Below, piece after piece: positions 35,044 through 44,041 of a stretch of DNA of 64,000 nt. Numbering within the stretch: the first letter of the stretch is position 1; each line of letters begins with the position of its first letter. The position numbers and the translations under genes are program-made. The notes beneath the pieces were generated by a model, which saw nothing but the letters and a program-made list of their open reading frames with translations, did no database searches and was not told the DNA's origin. This DNA comes from Plantactinospora soyae (GTDB lineage: Bacteria > Actinomycetota > Actinomycetes > Mycobacteriales > Micromonosporaceae): assembly GCF_014874095.1 (NCBI RefSeq), contig NZ_JADBEB010000001.1, positions 3,534,001-3,598,000 of the forward strand. The letters run 5' to 3'.

Positions 35044-36279
35044 TCAACCGGCCGGCGGTCCGGTCAGGTACACCGGCAGTGAACGGAGCCCGTTCATGAT
35101 GAACGTGCCGGGTGGCTCCAGCTCCCCCGGCCGGACCGCGAGGGTCAGGTCGGGAAACCGGTCGAACAGCGCCGGCAGCGCCACCGACGCCTCCAGCCGG
35201 GCCAGCGCGGCGCCGACGCAGAAGTGCGCCCCGTAGCCGAACGACAGGTGCTCCTTGTCCGACCGGGTGAGGTCGAACGTCTCCGCGTCCGTGCCGTACC
35301 GCTCGGGGTCGCGACCGGCGGCGGCGAGGCACATCAGGATCGGTGTCCCCTTGCCGATGGTGATCCCGTCCAGCTCGATGTCCTCGGCCGCGAACCGAAG
35401 CGGGAGTTGGGCGATCGGTGCCTCCGCCCGGAGCGTCTCCTCGATCACGTCGGACCAGGACACCTTGCCCGTCGTCACCAGCTCGCGTTGGTCCGGATGG
35501 CTGAGCAGGGCGACGACGGCCTTGGTCAGCAGGTTCATCACCGTTTCCGAGCCCGCGCCGAGGACGTTGAACAACGAACCGACGAGTTCGGACTCGCTGA
35601 GCAGCCCCTGCCGGTCGTGGGCCTGCACCAGTCGGCTTGTCATGTCGTCGCCCGGTGCCGCCCGCTTGGCGGCCGTCAGCTCCCGCAGCGCCACCTGCCA
35701 GTGGGCCAGGTTGGCCGCGGCCTGCTCGGGCGGCAGCGTGGTGTCGACGGCGAGTTCGAGGCCGTGCAGCACCTCCAGCCGGGCTTCCTCCGGCACCCCG
35801 AACAGCTCGCAGATCATCTGCGCCGGCAGCGGCGCCGCGTAGTTCGCCCGAAGGTCGACCGGGTGCCCCGCCGGATGTTCGGCGAGCCGGTCCAGCAGGT
35901 CGGCGACGATACGCTCGACGAGCGGGCGCTGCGTCTCGATCCGGCGCGGACCGAAGTCCGGCGCGACCAGTCCGCGTAGTCGACGGTGGTCGTCACCGTC
36001 GACGAGGGTCATGCTGTCCATTTTGACCCAGCTGATCAGTGGCCAGTCGTCGCCGATCTCACCGTCGACGAACGCCGGCCAGTACCGGCGGGGGTCCTTC
36101 ACCACCCGTGGATCGGCGAACAGCCGTCTGGCCAGCGCGTAGCTGGTGATCGACCAGGCCGGTACCCCGCCGGGCAGCTCGACCGGGACCGCGGGACCGA
36201 GTTCGCGCAGCCGTGCCGCCTCGGCCTGGATGTCGCTCCCGGTGCGGTCGATGACGTACGGGCAGCCGTTGCTCTCCAT
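35044..36279 (-). CDS. Cytochrome P450 (CYP107-like), copy B
   Basis: A 411-residue P450, paralogous to the one at 22376. I-helix VLGAGSETVMNLL near 240, ExxR in EETLRAE near 284, haem loop FGYGAHFCVGAALA with Cys354, and the shared terminal GTFIMNGLRSLPVYL. ATG 36279 lies 16 bases downstream of the FAD monooxygenase stop at 36296, so the order of transcription is SgcJ-like, FAD enzyme, P450. The pairing of a P450 with a paralogous FAD enzyme mirrors the 22-27 kb region. Confidence 0.92.
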   Translation of the reverse strand: MESNGCPYVIDRTGSDIQAEAARLRELGPAVPVELPGGVPAWSITSYALARRLFADPRVVKDPRRYWPAFVDGEIGDDWPLISWVKMDSMTLVDGDDHRRLRGLVAPDFGPRRIETQRPLVERIVADLLDRLAEHPAGHPVDLRANYAAPLPAQMICELFGVPEEARLEVLHGLELAVDTTLPPEQAAANLAHWQVALRELTAAKRAAPGDDMTSRLVQAHDRQGLLSESELVGSLFNVLGAGSETVMNLLTKAVVALLSHPDQRELVTTGKVSWSDVIEETLRAEAPIAQLPLRFAAEDIELDGITIGKGTPILMCLAAAGRDPERYGTDAETFDLTRSDKEHLSFGYGAHFCVGAALARLEASVALPALFDRFPDLTLAVRPGELEPPGTFIMNGLRSLPVYLTGPPAG

Positions 36280-36295
36280 GGCTCACCTCCCGGGA

Positions 36296-37690
36296 TCACG
36301 AGGAGACGGCGGCCGGGGCCACCGTCGGTCTCGGCGCTGGATGCCGCCGGCCCAGTACCCGCGCCAGCATCCGGGGCCGCAGCAGCGCCTGCGGCCCGTC
36401 GATCAGGCCGGCCACCCGCAGGAAGGACTCCGCCACCACCGGGTCGTCCGCCACGGCGCGGTGCACCCGGGCCAGATACGCGCACGCCAGCCGGATCCTC
36501 GGGGTCCGCTCGCCGACGACCTGCGGGTACGCCAGGTCGCCGAGGACGTTGATGTCCCAGGCGGCCCGGACGGTCGGGGCGACGTCGGCGAAGAACTCGG
36601 CCGGTCGGGGTTCGGCGCCGCGGCGCAGGTGGTCGCGGAGCACCAGCGCCTCGACCGCGGTGATCGTGTTGCCCTGTGCGTAGACCGGGTTGGGACTGGC
36701 CAGCGCGTCCCCCAGCACCAGCAGGCCGTCGGGGAACCTGGTCAGCCGCTCGTAGTGCCGCCAGAGGCTGGTCGGGAACTGGTATGCCCGGATCTCGTCC
36801 AGTGGTTCGGCGGTCCGGAGCGCGTGGTGGATCTCCGGCACCGGTACCGTCCTCGCGTATGCGAGGAAGCCGTCCGGCTCGGTGGGCGCGTGGTCGCCGA
36901 GGTGGGCGTTGAGCGACAGGACGTACCGGTCGCCCCCGTTCGGCAGGGCCCGCTCCCGGGCGAACACGGCACCGCGCGGGTGACTCGGAGTCTGCGCGAC
37001 GATGTACGCCAGGTCCGTACCGAGCGCGCCCGGCGGCAGCCGGTAGTGGCGGGTGGTGTAGCTGAGCCTGATCTTGATCTGCTCCTCCGCCGGAGGCTGG
37101 TAGCCCAGCTCCGCCAGCCAGACCGGCAGCCGCGAGCCCCGGCCGGTCGCATCCACGACGAGGTCGGCGGGGAGGACCTCCGAGCTCCCGTCACGCTGGT
37201 GGAGTATCCGCACCCCGGTGACCCGGCCGCGGTCTCGCGTGGTGACCAACTCCTCCACGTCGCGGCCTTCCAGGAAGGTCACGTTGGGCAGGGCCCGGAC
37301 CCGCTTGCGGACGTGTTGCTCCAGTGCGGTCCGGGGGATGGCGAGGCAGACCAGCCCGGTCCGGATCTTCGGCAGTCGCTGGCCGTTGATCACCCAGCGC
37401 AGGTCGGCTCCCACGTCGCCGGTCGGCACTCCGGCCGCCCGGGACTCCTCGGTGATGCCGGGGAACAGTTCCTCGATGGCGCGCTGCCCACGGGCGAGCA
37501 GCGCGTGCGCGTGGAACGCCTGGGGGGTCGCGCGCCGGGTTCCGGTCACACCGAACAGGCGGTCCCGGTCCACGACGACGACCTCGCGGTACGCCTCGGC
37601 GAGCACCTGGCCCGCGAAGAGGCCGGCGATGCTGCCACCCAGGACCACGGCGCGCTCACCGACCTGGACGCCGCCCGGCGGCTGACTCAC
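36296..37690 (-). CDS. FAD-dependent monooxygenase-like oxidoreductase, copy B
   Basis: A 464-residue flavoprotein: VLGGSIAGLFAGQVL near 16-30, VVDRD near 40, VVDATGRGSRLP near 194, and LGDALASPNPVYAQGNTI near 330. It shares motif order and long matching stretches with the copy at 25650 (for example GLVC, LPADLVVDATGRGSR, APTEPDGFLAY). The GTG at 37690 overlaps the stop of the SgcJ-like gene (GTGA), so the two are translated together; an upstream ATG would run back into that gene. The substrate is unknown; core or side-chain oxidation is likely. Confidence 0.82.
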   Translation of the reverse strand: MSQPPGGVQVGERAVVLGGSIAGLFAGQVLAEAYREVVVVDRDRLFGVTGTRRATPQAFHAHALLARGQRAIEELFPGITEESRAAGVPTGDVGADLRWVINGQRLPKIRTGLVCLAIPRTALEQHVRKRVRALPNVTFLEGRDVEELVTTRDRGRVTGVRILHQRDGSSEVLPADLVVDATGRGSRLPVWLAELGYQPPAEEQIKIRLSYTTRHYRLPPGALGTDLAYIVAQTPSHPRGAVFARERALPNGGDRYVLSLNAHLGDHAPTEPDGFLAYARTVPVPEIHHALRTAEPLDEIRAYQFPTSLWRHYERLTRFPDGLLVLGDALASPNPVYAQGNTITAVEALVLRDHLRRGAEPRPAEFFADVAPTVRAAWDINVLGDLAYPQVVGERTPRIRLACAYLARVHRAVADDPVVAESFLRVAGLIDGPQALLRPRMLARVLGRRHPAPRPTVAPAAVSS

Positions 37691-38127
37691 CTGGGCCCCT
37701 CCGGCAGCGGAATCGGGGCGCGGACCGGCGTGTTCCCGTATCCGGTGATGATCCATTCACCGTCCTGCTTGACGAAGACCCAGATGCCGCGGATCGCGTG
37801 CTCGACGGGGACCTCGGTGGCGCCCGGCGGGTACGCGCCGCCCTGGGACAGGAGCAGGATCACGTCGTCCCGGATGTACCGCAGCTCCAGCGGTGCGCCG
37901 AGCACCTGGGTACCCTTCCACTTGCCGTCGAAGGCCTCCGCCATCCAGTCCCGGATGGCCGGGCGCCCCTTCAGGTGAGCGCCGGGCAGCACGATCGAGG
38001 CGTCCTCGCTGTAGACCGTGGCCAGCCTGTCGGCGTCGTTCTCGTTCCACGCCGAGGTGATACGCGCGACGATATCCTGTACCGCTTTTGCGTCTTCCGG
38101 ACGGACGGGGGAGACGGCATTGCTCAT
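37687..38127 (-). CDS. SgcJ-like NTF2-fold protein
   Basis: A 146-residue protein of the SgcJ/EcaC family (SnoaL/DUF4440-like NTF2 fold): DIVARITSAWNENDADRLA (near 18-36), YSEDASIVLPGAHLKGRPAI (near 39-58), and a C-terminal sheet ending GEWIITGYGNTPV. SgcJ homologues accompany nine-membered enediyne PKSs and have been linked to core formation. ATG 38127 follows AAGGGA. It heads the operon with the FAD enzyme and P450 copy B. This gene is one of the stronger clues for the nine-membered class. Confidence 0.85.
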   Translation of the reverse strand: MSNAVSPVRPEDAKAVQDIVARITSAWNENDADRLATVYSEDASIVLPGAHLKGRPAIRDWMAEAFDGKWKGTQVLGAPLELRYIRDDVILLLSQGGAYPPGATEVPVEHAIRGIWVFVKQDGEWIITGYGNTPVRAPIPLPEGPR

Positions 38128-38335
38128 TGCGTTTCCCTTCCTGCGACGGATGCGAAAGGTGTGCGTTACCGGCGAAGGCGGTTCTGCCGGCGGTACTCCA
38201 AAATCGTCGTTCGGTTCGAACGGTGACGCATCTCCTGGTGTGCGGTTGCTGCGCATCCACGAAGACGCGACGCCGGCAACTCCTGGCGACAATCGGTCGA
38301 CGGAATGGTCCGCGCCGCCCGAGGGAGGGCCCGAA

Positions 38336-39142
38336 GTGTTTGGTCTGGACGGTAAGAGCGCCGTGGTCACCGGCGCGTCACGAGGCATCGGACGGGCCGT
38401 CGCGCTCGGCCTGGCCAGGGCCGGGGCGAACGTGGCGGTACTGGCCCGCAGCACATCCGCGCTGGCCGAGGTGGCGAAGGAGATCGAGGCGTCAGGGCGC
38501 AGGGCCGCCGTGCTCACCTGCGACGTCGACCGGCCGGAGGAGATCGAGCAGGCGGTGGCTGCGGCCCGGGACGAACTCGGCGGGATCGATGTCGTGGTCA
38601 ACAACGCCGGCGGCTTCAGTCACGTCGGCCCGTTTCTGGAGATGACGCCGGCGGACTGGACGCAGATTCTGCGTACCAATCTGGATTCGGTCGCGCACAT
38701 GTGTCGGGCGGTGGGTGGATATCTGACCGGGGTCGGTCGCGGTTCGGTCATCAACGTGGCGTCGGTGGGCGGTTACAACGGAGTTCCCATGCTTTCGCCG
38801 TACGCGGTGGCGAAGGCCGGGGTCATCTCGCTGAGTCGGACTCTCGCGGTGGAATGGGCGGCCCGCGGAGTGCGGGTCAACGTGATCGCGCCGGGCTGGA
38901 CGAGGACCCAGTTGACCCGCAGCTTCGCCCAGCACCCGGAACTGGCCGAGGGGTTGATCCGGAGCGTGCCGGTGGGTCGGTGGGGTGAGCCGGACGACCT
39001 CGTCGGCGCGGCGGTCTACCTGGCCAGCGACGCGTCCCGGATGGTCACCGGCGCCTGCCTGACCGTGGACGGCGGGGTGACCGCGTACGACACCGGGCCC
39101 GCGATGATCGACATGCTGAGCGTCGGCAGGATCCCGATCTAG
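38336..39142 (+). CDS. Short-chain dehydrogenase/reductase
   Basis: A 268-residue classical SDR: TGASRGIG at 12-19, NNAGG near 90, catalytic Ser in NVASVGGYNG near 138, Tyr and Lys in SPYAVAKAG near 151-159, and a FabG-like C-terminus (GACLTVDGGV). GTG 38336 is 6 bases after GAGGGAGGG; the longer upstream frame crosses the SgcJ promoter and is rejected. It is divergent from the SgcJ-like operon across 208 bases. Probable role: ketone or alcohol interconversion in the pathway. It is the last convincing cluster gene on this side. Confidence 0.87.
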   Translation: MFGLDGKSAVVTGASRGIGRAVALGLARAGANVAVLARSTSALAEVAKEIEASGRRAAVLTCDVDRPEEIEQAVAAARDELGGIDVVVNNAGGFSHVGPFLEMTPADWTQILRTNLDSVAHMCRAVGGYLTGVGRGSVINVASVGGYNGVPMLSPYAVAKAGVISLSRTLAVEWAARGVRVNVIAPGWTRTQLTRSFAQHPELAEGLIRSVPVGRWGEPDDLVGAAVYLASDASRMVTGACLTVDGGVTAYDTGPAMIDMLSVGRIPI

Positions 39143-39233
39143 GTACCCGGTCGGCCACCGATCCCGACCACCCGGAACGTGCGTACGACGGCTCCGGCAG
39201 GTGGCTCCGGACGTCGTCCACGATCCGGCCGGG

Positions 39234-42200
39234 CTATGGGGCGATCTTGTACGCGCGAACGACGGTCTGTTCCACGGAGTTGTTCGCGGAGTCCGTCACC
39301 GTCGCCCGCAGCGAGACGAACCCGGACGTGTTCGGGTGCGGCACCGAGACGGTCCGCGTGTTGCCGGATCCCGAGACCGCGGCGTTGCTCCACGACGTCC
39401 CGTCGTTGGTCGAGTACTGCACGGTCACCTTCCGTACGCTGCCGGGCGACGAGCCGGGCTGGGCCGCGAGCGTCGCCGGGAACGTGAAAGTCGTACCCGC
39501 CTTCGCGACGTTGCTGTCGTCGAGAACTGGGCGGAACGACACCGTCCAGAGCGGAAGTCGTACGGGCGTGCTGCCGCTCGTCGTGCGCGAGCCGAACGTC
39601 CAGACGGCGGTGACCAGGGTGGAGAGCTCAGCCGGCGCCATTGGTTCCACCCGGCCCTCCAGGCGGAAGGTCGACCGGGTGGCCGGGACCGTCACGTCGG
39701 GCCAGGGGCCGCTGGTGCTGTCGGCGATGACGGTCCCGTTACGACGGAGCGTGTACCGCGGCGTGGCGTTGGCCCAACCGGAGTGGCCGGAACCGTCGCC
39801 GATGAGCATCGGGTCCAGATGGATGGTGTTGCCGGTCCGGTGCACGCCGTCGGACGGCACCAGCAACGCGGAGTACGACGGGCCGAGCACGGGCTCGTTC
39901 CATCCCTCGGTGACCGTCGTCCCCGGCGGGTAGGCGCGTGGTGCGCTCTGCAACGAGATCGTTGAGGTGCGCGACGGCGGATGATGGTCCCCGAACGTCG
40001 AGAACCAGCGCAGACCGGGAGCGGCGCTGTAGTACTCGGTGTGGGTGAAGGGCAGGTCGAACTGAATCGCGAACTGGCCGGTCCAGCGCTGTTCCCCGAA
40101 GGACGGGTACGACGACTTGTTTCCCCGCGTGTTCGGGGTGCTCTCGGCGAGTCGCGCGTCCACCCGCGCCAACGACGCGGTCGAGTAGGTCTGGGTGAAT
40201 CCGGTCGGTACGTGTTGGTCGAACCGCTTCAGCAGGTGGTAGCTGCGGGGCGAGTTGACGAAGTCGTCGCCGCCCGGCCCCGGTTCGGCCAGGGTGACGT
40301 TCAGGAAGCTGGTCAGCCCGGGGGTGCGTTGCTCGGGATCGACCTGGCCGAAGGCGAGCGGCCGACCGCCATCGAGCAGATTGCCGTACGACCGGGTGTT
40401 GCCGGCGTTGTCGCGCCACCAGTATCCGAGCTCCACGCTGAGCGTCCGCTCGTTCGGGTCGTCGGTGACGTCGACGTCGACGGGCCGCCCCAGTCGGGCA
40501 TCGAGGGTGATGGTCTGGTCGCGGTCGATGCGCACGCTCGGGTTGACCAGCATCGTCTGCCGGGAGTCGAAGTCGGCCGAGTCGGTGATCCAGGACTGGA
40601 GGAAGTACGTACCCGCCCGGATGTACCGGGTGATCGGCTCGCTCTCGGTGCCGAGGAAGTAGTCCTCCCCGCCGTCCAGGGAGAACAGGATCGTGCTGCG
40701 TTCGCTGGTCGGCTCGCCGACGCTGTTGAGGTGCCGGAAGGTGACCTCCCCACCGGCGACGGCGCGGTCGACCGCGTACGGGGTGACGACGCGTACGTCG
40801 CCGCCGGCCGTCGCCGTGATGGTCCCGCCGTAGTGCCCCTCCGGGCCGTCCAGCGCGGTGTTGGCGGAGAACCGCACGGCGGCGCTGCCACCCGCGGGCA
40901 CGGTTACCGAGGAGGCGCTGAGTGCGAACATCCCGGTCGGCGCGGTCGAGCCGTTCGGGTCCCGGGTCGTCAGATCCAGGCTCAGGGTGACGGCGGAGGT
41001 GCCGGTGTTCGTGTAGGTCACGGTGCGGTTGAGCACCGGGTCGTCGTGGTGCGGGTACTGCTGACGGCCCAGGCTGAGGCTCGGCGGGTCGGCGAGCAGC
41101 CGCTGGTCGTACCCGCGAGCGACGTCGAGCCGACCGGCGCCCTGTTCGAAGATCGGCGTCGGGTCGTGGGGTTGGGCCGAGCCCAGCAACGCCGACTTGA
41201 GCTGTGTCCCGGTCCACCCCGGGTTGCGCTGGGCGAGGATCGCGGCCGCGCCGGCCACGTGCGGCGCGGCCATCGACGTACCCTCGTTCGCCACGTAGAA
41301 CTCGCCCAGTGGCGTCGAGGGTGCGGTGGAGCTGGCCGCTGCGGTGATGCTCACCCCGGGTGCGGTCAGGTCCGGCTTGATCGCGGTGTCGCCGATGCGC
41401 GGACCGCGGGCGGTGAAGTAGGGCAGGTGGTCGTCGTCGCCGACGGCACCGACCGACAGCGCCGCGTCGGCGGTGCTGGGGCTCTCCACCGTCATCTCGC
41501 CGGGACCGCGGTTGCCGGCCGAGACCACGAAGAGCGTGCCGTGCTGCGCGCTGAGGGTGTTGACGGCCTGTTCCATCGGGTCGACGCCGACGGTGTCGAG
41601 CCCGCCGAGGCTGAGGTTGACCACGTCCGCACCCTGCTGCGCGGCCCACTGCATGCCGGCGATGATCGCCGATTCGGGACAGTTGTTCGAGGCCGCCGCG
41701 GTGCAGACCTTGCCGTTGAGCAGCGACGCGCCGGGTGCCACACCCCGGCGGGCGCCGTCGGACGCCGCGCCGGTACCGGCCGCGATCGAGGCCACGTGCG
41801 TCCCGTGGCCGAGCAGGTCCCCGGCGTCGGCCTCCGAGGTGAAGTTCTGCGCGGCGACGACCTTGCCCGCCAGGTCGGGGTGGGTGGCGTCGACGCCCGA
41901 GTCGAGCACGGCGATCTTCGCGCCGGTCCCGTCGTAGCCGGCGGCCCAGGCCGTGGGCGCACCAACCTGTGGCACGCTGCTGTCCAGGTGCAGGTTCAAC
42001 TTGCGATCCAGCCACACCTGGCCGATCTCGGGGCGCAGTTTCCGCCGGCCAGCGCCGGTGGTGATCTCGTTCCAGAGCTTCGCCGCCGTGACAGACGACG
42101 GCTGCACCGCGGCACCGCCCACGCTTCGCAGTTCCCGGGCGAGCCGCGCGCCGCCCTTGGCGATCCGAACGCGTGCCGCGGAACTGTCGCCGTTCCTGAC

Positions 42201-42635
42201 GTACGTCACGATCAGCGGTGTGCCGCCGCGCCGGCTGTCGTAGCCGTACGCGGCGAGCGCCGTCACGTCGAACAGGTTCCGGTCGAGTCCGCCTCGCGCC
42301 AGAAGATCCACCGCGTCGGACGGTACGACGTGGACATGCTCGTCGGCGTCGCTGTAGGTGGCGAAGTTGATGCCGTCCCGGCCCTCACCCGGCTCGATCC
42401 TGACCGCGCCGGTGGGATTGAGGGTCACCCGGTCGCCGGTGATGAGCACGAGTTCCTGGGCCACGTCGCCAGCCCTGGCGACACTGGCGCCCACCGAGCC
42501 AGCGCCGGCCGCGTGGGTATCAGTCGCACCGGTCGGCGAGGCCGTGCCGGCTCCCGGGCCGAAGCCGGCAGGGAGCAGCGAGCCGACCAGGACGGCCGCC
42601 AGCAGCCCGCGCCACGGCCCTCGTCGAGTACGCAT
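39234..42635 (-). CDS. Secreted subtilisin-like serine protease (S8 family)
   Basis: A 1133-residue exported protease. Signal peptide about 1-33 (LLAAVLVGSLLPAGF), propeptide-like region to about 215, then the S8 catalytic domain: Asp245 in VLDSGVDATHPDL, His277 in GHGTHVASIAAG, Asn375 in SAGNRG, and Ser454 in GTSMAAPHVAGAAAIL. About 600 residues of beta-rich C-terminal domains follow, with no clear anchor. It is a lone gene convergent with the SDR. It is probably a general extracellular protease; a link to the enediyne cluster or to the I36-like protein is speculative. Confidence 0.9.
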   Translation of the reverse strand: MRTRRGPWRGLLAAVLVGSLLPAGFGPGAGTASPTGATDTHAAGAGSVGASVARAGDVAQELVLITGDRVTLNPTGAVRIEPGEGRDGINFATYSDADEHVHVVPSDAVDLLARGGLDRNLFDVTALAAYGYDSRRGGTPLIVTYVRNGDSSAARVRIAKGGARLARELRSVGGAAVQPSSVTAAKLWNEITTGAGRRKLRPEIGQVWLDRKLNLHLDSSVPQVGAPTAWAAGYDGTGAKIAVLDSGVDATHPDLAGKVVAAQNFTSEADAGDLLGHGTHVASIAAGTGAASDGARRGVAPGASLLNGKVCTAAASNNCPESAIIAGMQWAAQQGADVVNLSLGGLDTVGVDPMEQAVNTLSAQHGTLFVVSAGNRGPGEMTVESPSTADAALSVGAVGDDDHLPYFTARGPRIGDTAIKPDLTAPGVSITAAASSTAPSTPLGEFYVANEGTSMAAPHVAGAAAILAQRNPGWTGTQLKSALLGSAQPHDPTPIFEQGAGRLDVARGYDQRLLADPPSLSLGRQQYPHHDDPVLNRTVTYTNTGTSAVTLSLDLTTRDPNGSTAPTGMFALSASSVTVPAGGSAAVRFSANTALDGPEGHYGGTITATAGGDVRVVTPYAVDRAVAGGEVTFRHLNSVGEPTSERSTILFSLDGGEDYFLGTESEPITRYIRAGTYFLQSWITDSADFDSRQTMLVNPSVRIDRDQTITLDARLGRPVDVDVTDDPNERTLSVELGYWWRDNAGNTRSYGNLLDGGRPLAFGQVDPEQRTPGLTSFLNVTLAEPGPGGDDFVNSPRSYHLLKRFDQHVPTGFTQTYSTASLARVDARLAESTPNTRGNKSSYPSFGEQRWTGQFAIQFDLPFTHTEYYSAAPGLRWFSTFGDHHPPSRTSTISLQSAPRAYPPGTTVTEGWNEPVLGPSYSALLVPSDGVHRTGNTIHLDPMLIGDGSGHSGWANATPRYTLRRNGTVIADSTSGPWPDVTVPATRSTFRLEGRVEPMAPAELSTLVTAVWTFGSRTTSGSTPVRLPLWTVSFRPVLDDSNVAKAGTTFTFPATLAAQPGSSPGSVRKVTVQYSTNDGTSWSNAAVSGSGNTRTVSVPHPNTSGFVSLRATVTDSANNSVEQTVVRAYKIAP

Positions 42636-42786
42636 GAATCCTCCCGTACGCCAGGCACATGCCTTCGCCCGTGGTCACCGGAACGGAAGCGATGCGAAGG
42701 TGGCCGTCCTCCCGACCCTGCCGCCAAGGTAGTCCGTCGGGAAGGGTGGAGGATGAACGGGCTGTATCGATCGCGATTTATCCGCC

Positions 42787-43218
42787 TTGATTTTTCCTCG
42801 CTGTCACGCGATTCTCCGGGTCGGCCGGATCCACCGGCTGCGCGCCGTGCAACTCCTTCGGGAGGTCGGCCTGCACACCGGTCAGGAGTTGCTGATGATG
42901 CGGCTGTGGGAGTCCGGCCCGCAGCGGCAGGTCGACCTGGCCACCGAGTTCGACACCGACTCCGCCAGCATGACCCGTACGGTGCAGCGCCTCGAACGTG
43001 CCGGCTACGTGCGGAGGGTGCCGGACCCCGACGACCGGCGGGCCACCCGGGTCGAGCCCACCCCGGCCAGCCTCGCGTTGCGCCGACAGGTCGAGCGGAT
43101 CTGGACGGAACTGGAGCGTCTCACCGTCGGTGAGATGACCGCCGAGCAACAGCGCGACGCGATCGGCGTACTGGACCGGATCGAGGGCAACCTGCTGGGG
43201 TCCTCGACAGCCGACTAG
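42787..43218 (+). CDS. MarR-family transcriptional regulator, N-terminus uncertain
   Basis: A 143-residue frame from TTG 42787 holds a winged-helix MarR domain: GLHTGQELLMMRLWESGP (helices 2-3), DLATEFDTDSASMTRTVQRLERAGYV for the recognition helix, and RRVPDPDDRRATRVEPT for the wing. The first residues look wrong for the family. A ribosome site and ATG at 42753 lie in another frame, whose translation (RLDFSSLS) would join naturally to AILRVGRIHRL if one base were lost near 42800-42815. A frameshift or sequence error is therefore possible. It is divergent from the subtilase and may regulate it. Confidence 0.7.
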   Translation: MIFPRCHAILRVGRIHRLRAVQLLREVGLHTGQELLMMRLWESGPQRQVDLATEFDTDSASMTRTVQRLERAGYVRRVPDPDDRRATRVEPTPASLALRRQVERIWTELERLTVGEMTAEQQRDAIGVLDRIEGNLLGSSTAD

Positions 43219-43254
43219 GACGGGGTGGGTGAGGGTCCCACTCAGAGCCGGCGG

Positions 43255-43878
43255 TCACCTGAGCTGACGGGCGAACCTCCGGATCTCCTCGGTGAAGATC
43301 CCGGGCTGCTCGAACGCGGCGAAGTGGCCGCCCGCGGGAACCCGGTCGTTGAAGTAGACGACGTCGCTGAACGCGCGCTCTGCCCAGATCCGGGGCACCC
43401 GGACGATCTCGCGCGGAAACACGCTGAGCCCGACCGGCAGGTCCAGCTTCACCGTCGTGGTGCCGGCGACCGCGTACTCCCAGTAGATCCGCGCCGAGGA
43501 CGCCGCCGTGTTGGTGAGCCAGTAGAGCGTGATGTTGTCCAACAACTCGTCCTTGGTCAGGACCTGCTCCGGGTCATGGTCGGTGTCCGTCCACTCGGCG
43601 AACTTCTCGTAGATCCAGGCGGCCTGCCCCACCGGAGTCGGCCAGCCCGTACCCGAGGGTCTGTGGACGCGTCGACTGCTGCTTGGCGTACCCCGAGCCG
43701 GTCTCCAGGGACCGCATCTGCGCCAGGGCGGCCCTCTCCTCCCCGGTCGGCTCCCCGTGCAGCGGCGGCGCACCGATCGGGAACTCGGGCAGGGTGAAGT
43801 GCACCCCGGCGAGCGCGGCCGGCCGCAGCTCACCCAGGCGGGTGGTCACGAGGCCGCCCCAGTCCCGCCCCCGTCAGT
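43255..43878 (-). pseudogene. Truncated, frameshifted epoxide hydrolase
   Basis: A remnant of an EHN-type epoxide hydrolase. The surviving part begins at the nucleophile region (RDWGGLVTTRLGEL, near 43870-43820), continues through RPQTLGYGLADS in one frame, and then shifts near 43645 to another frame for PVGQAAWIYEKF onward, ending with the catalytic-His motif GGHFAAFEQPG and a stop at 43255. The N-terminal third, including the EHN domain and HGWPGS motif, is absent, with an in-frame stop just upstream of the remnant. It is related to, but not identical with, the intact gene at 21219. Confidence 0.8.
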
Positions 43879-44041
43879 CGCGGGGCGGGGCGGGCCGTCC
43901 CCACACCGCGTCGCGTAGACCGGCCTTCACGTGGTGTCGTTCTCAGCCGGCGGGGGTGGCGTCCGTGACGCTGGCCAGCGCTTCGACCAGAGGCAACGGA
44001 TTGATGTAGCCGCGGTACGACAGCACCTGACCCCTTCAAGA

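Noticed and set aside
39234-42635. Subtilase considered as part of the enediyne cluster (apoprotein processing).
   Set aside because: It lies beyond the last biosynthetic gene, in its own unit, and looks like a general secreted protease.
39981-43133. A 1050-codon open frame on the + strand opposite the subtilase gene.
   Set aside because: It is the antisense of a gene with signal peptide and full S8 catalytic motifs; the composition is the expected shadow of high-GC codon use and no domain is recognisable.
43943-44026. A 27-codon reverse ORF (GTG 44026) with an AAGGGG site, encoding a VLSYRGYINPLPLVEAL-type peptide.
   Set aside because: It could be a small gene or the tail of a decayed one beside the epoxide hydrolase remnant, but there is no homology or context to support either.
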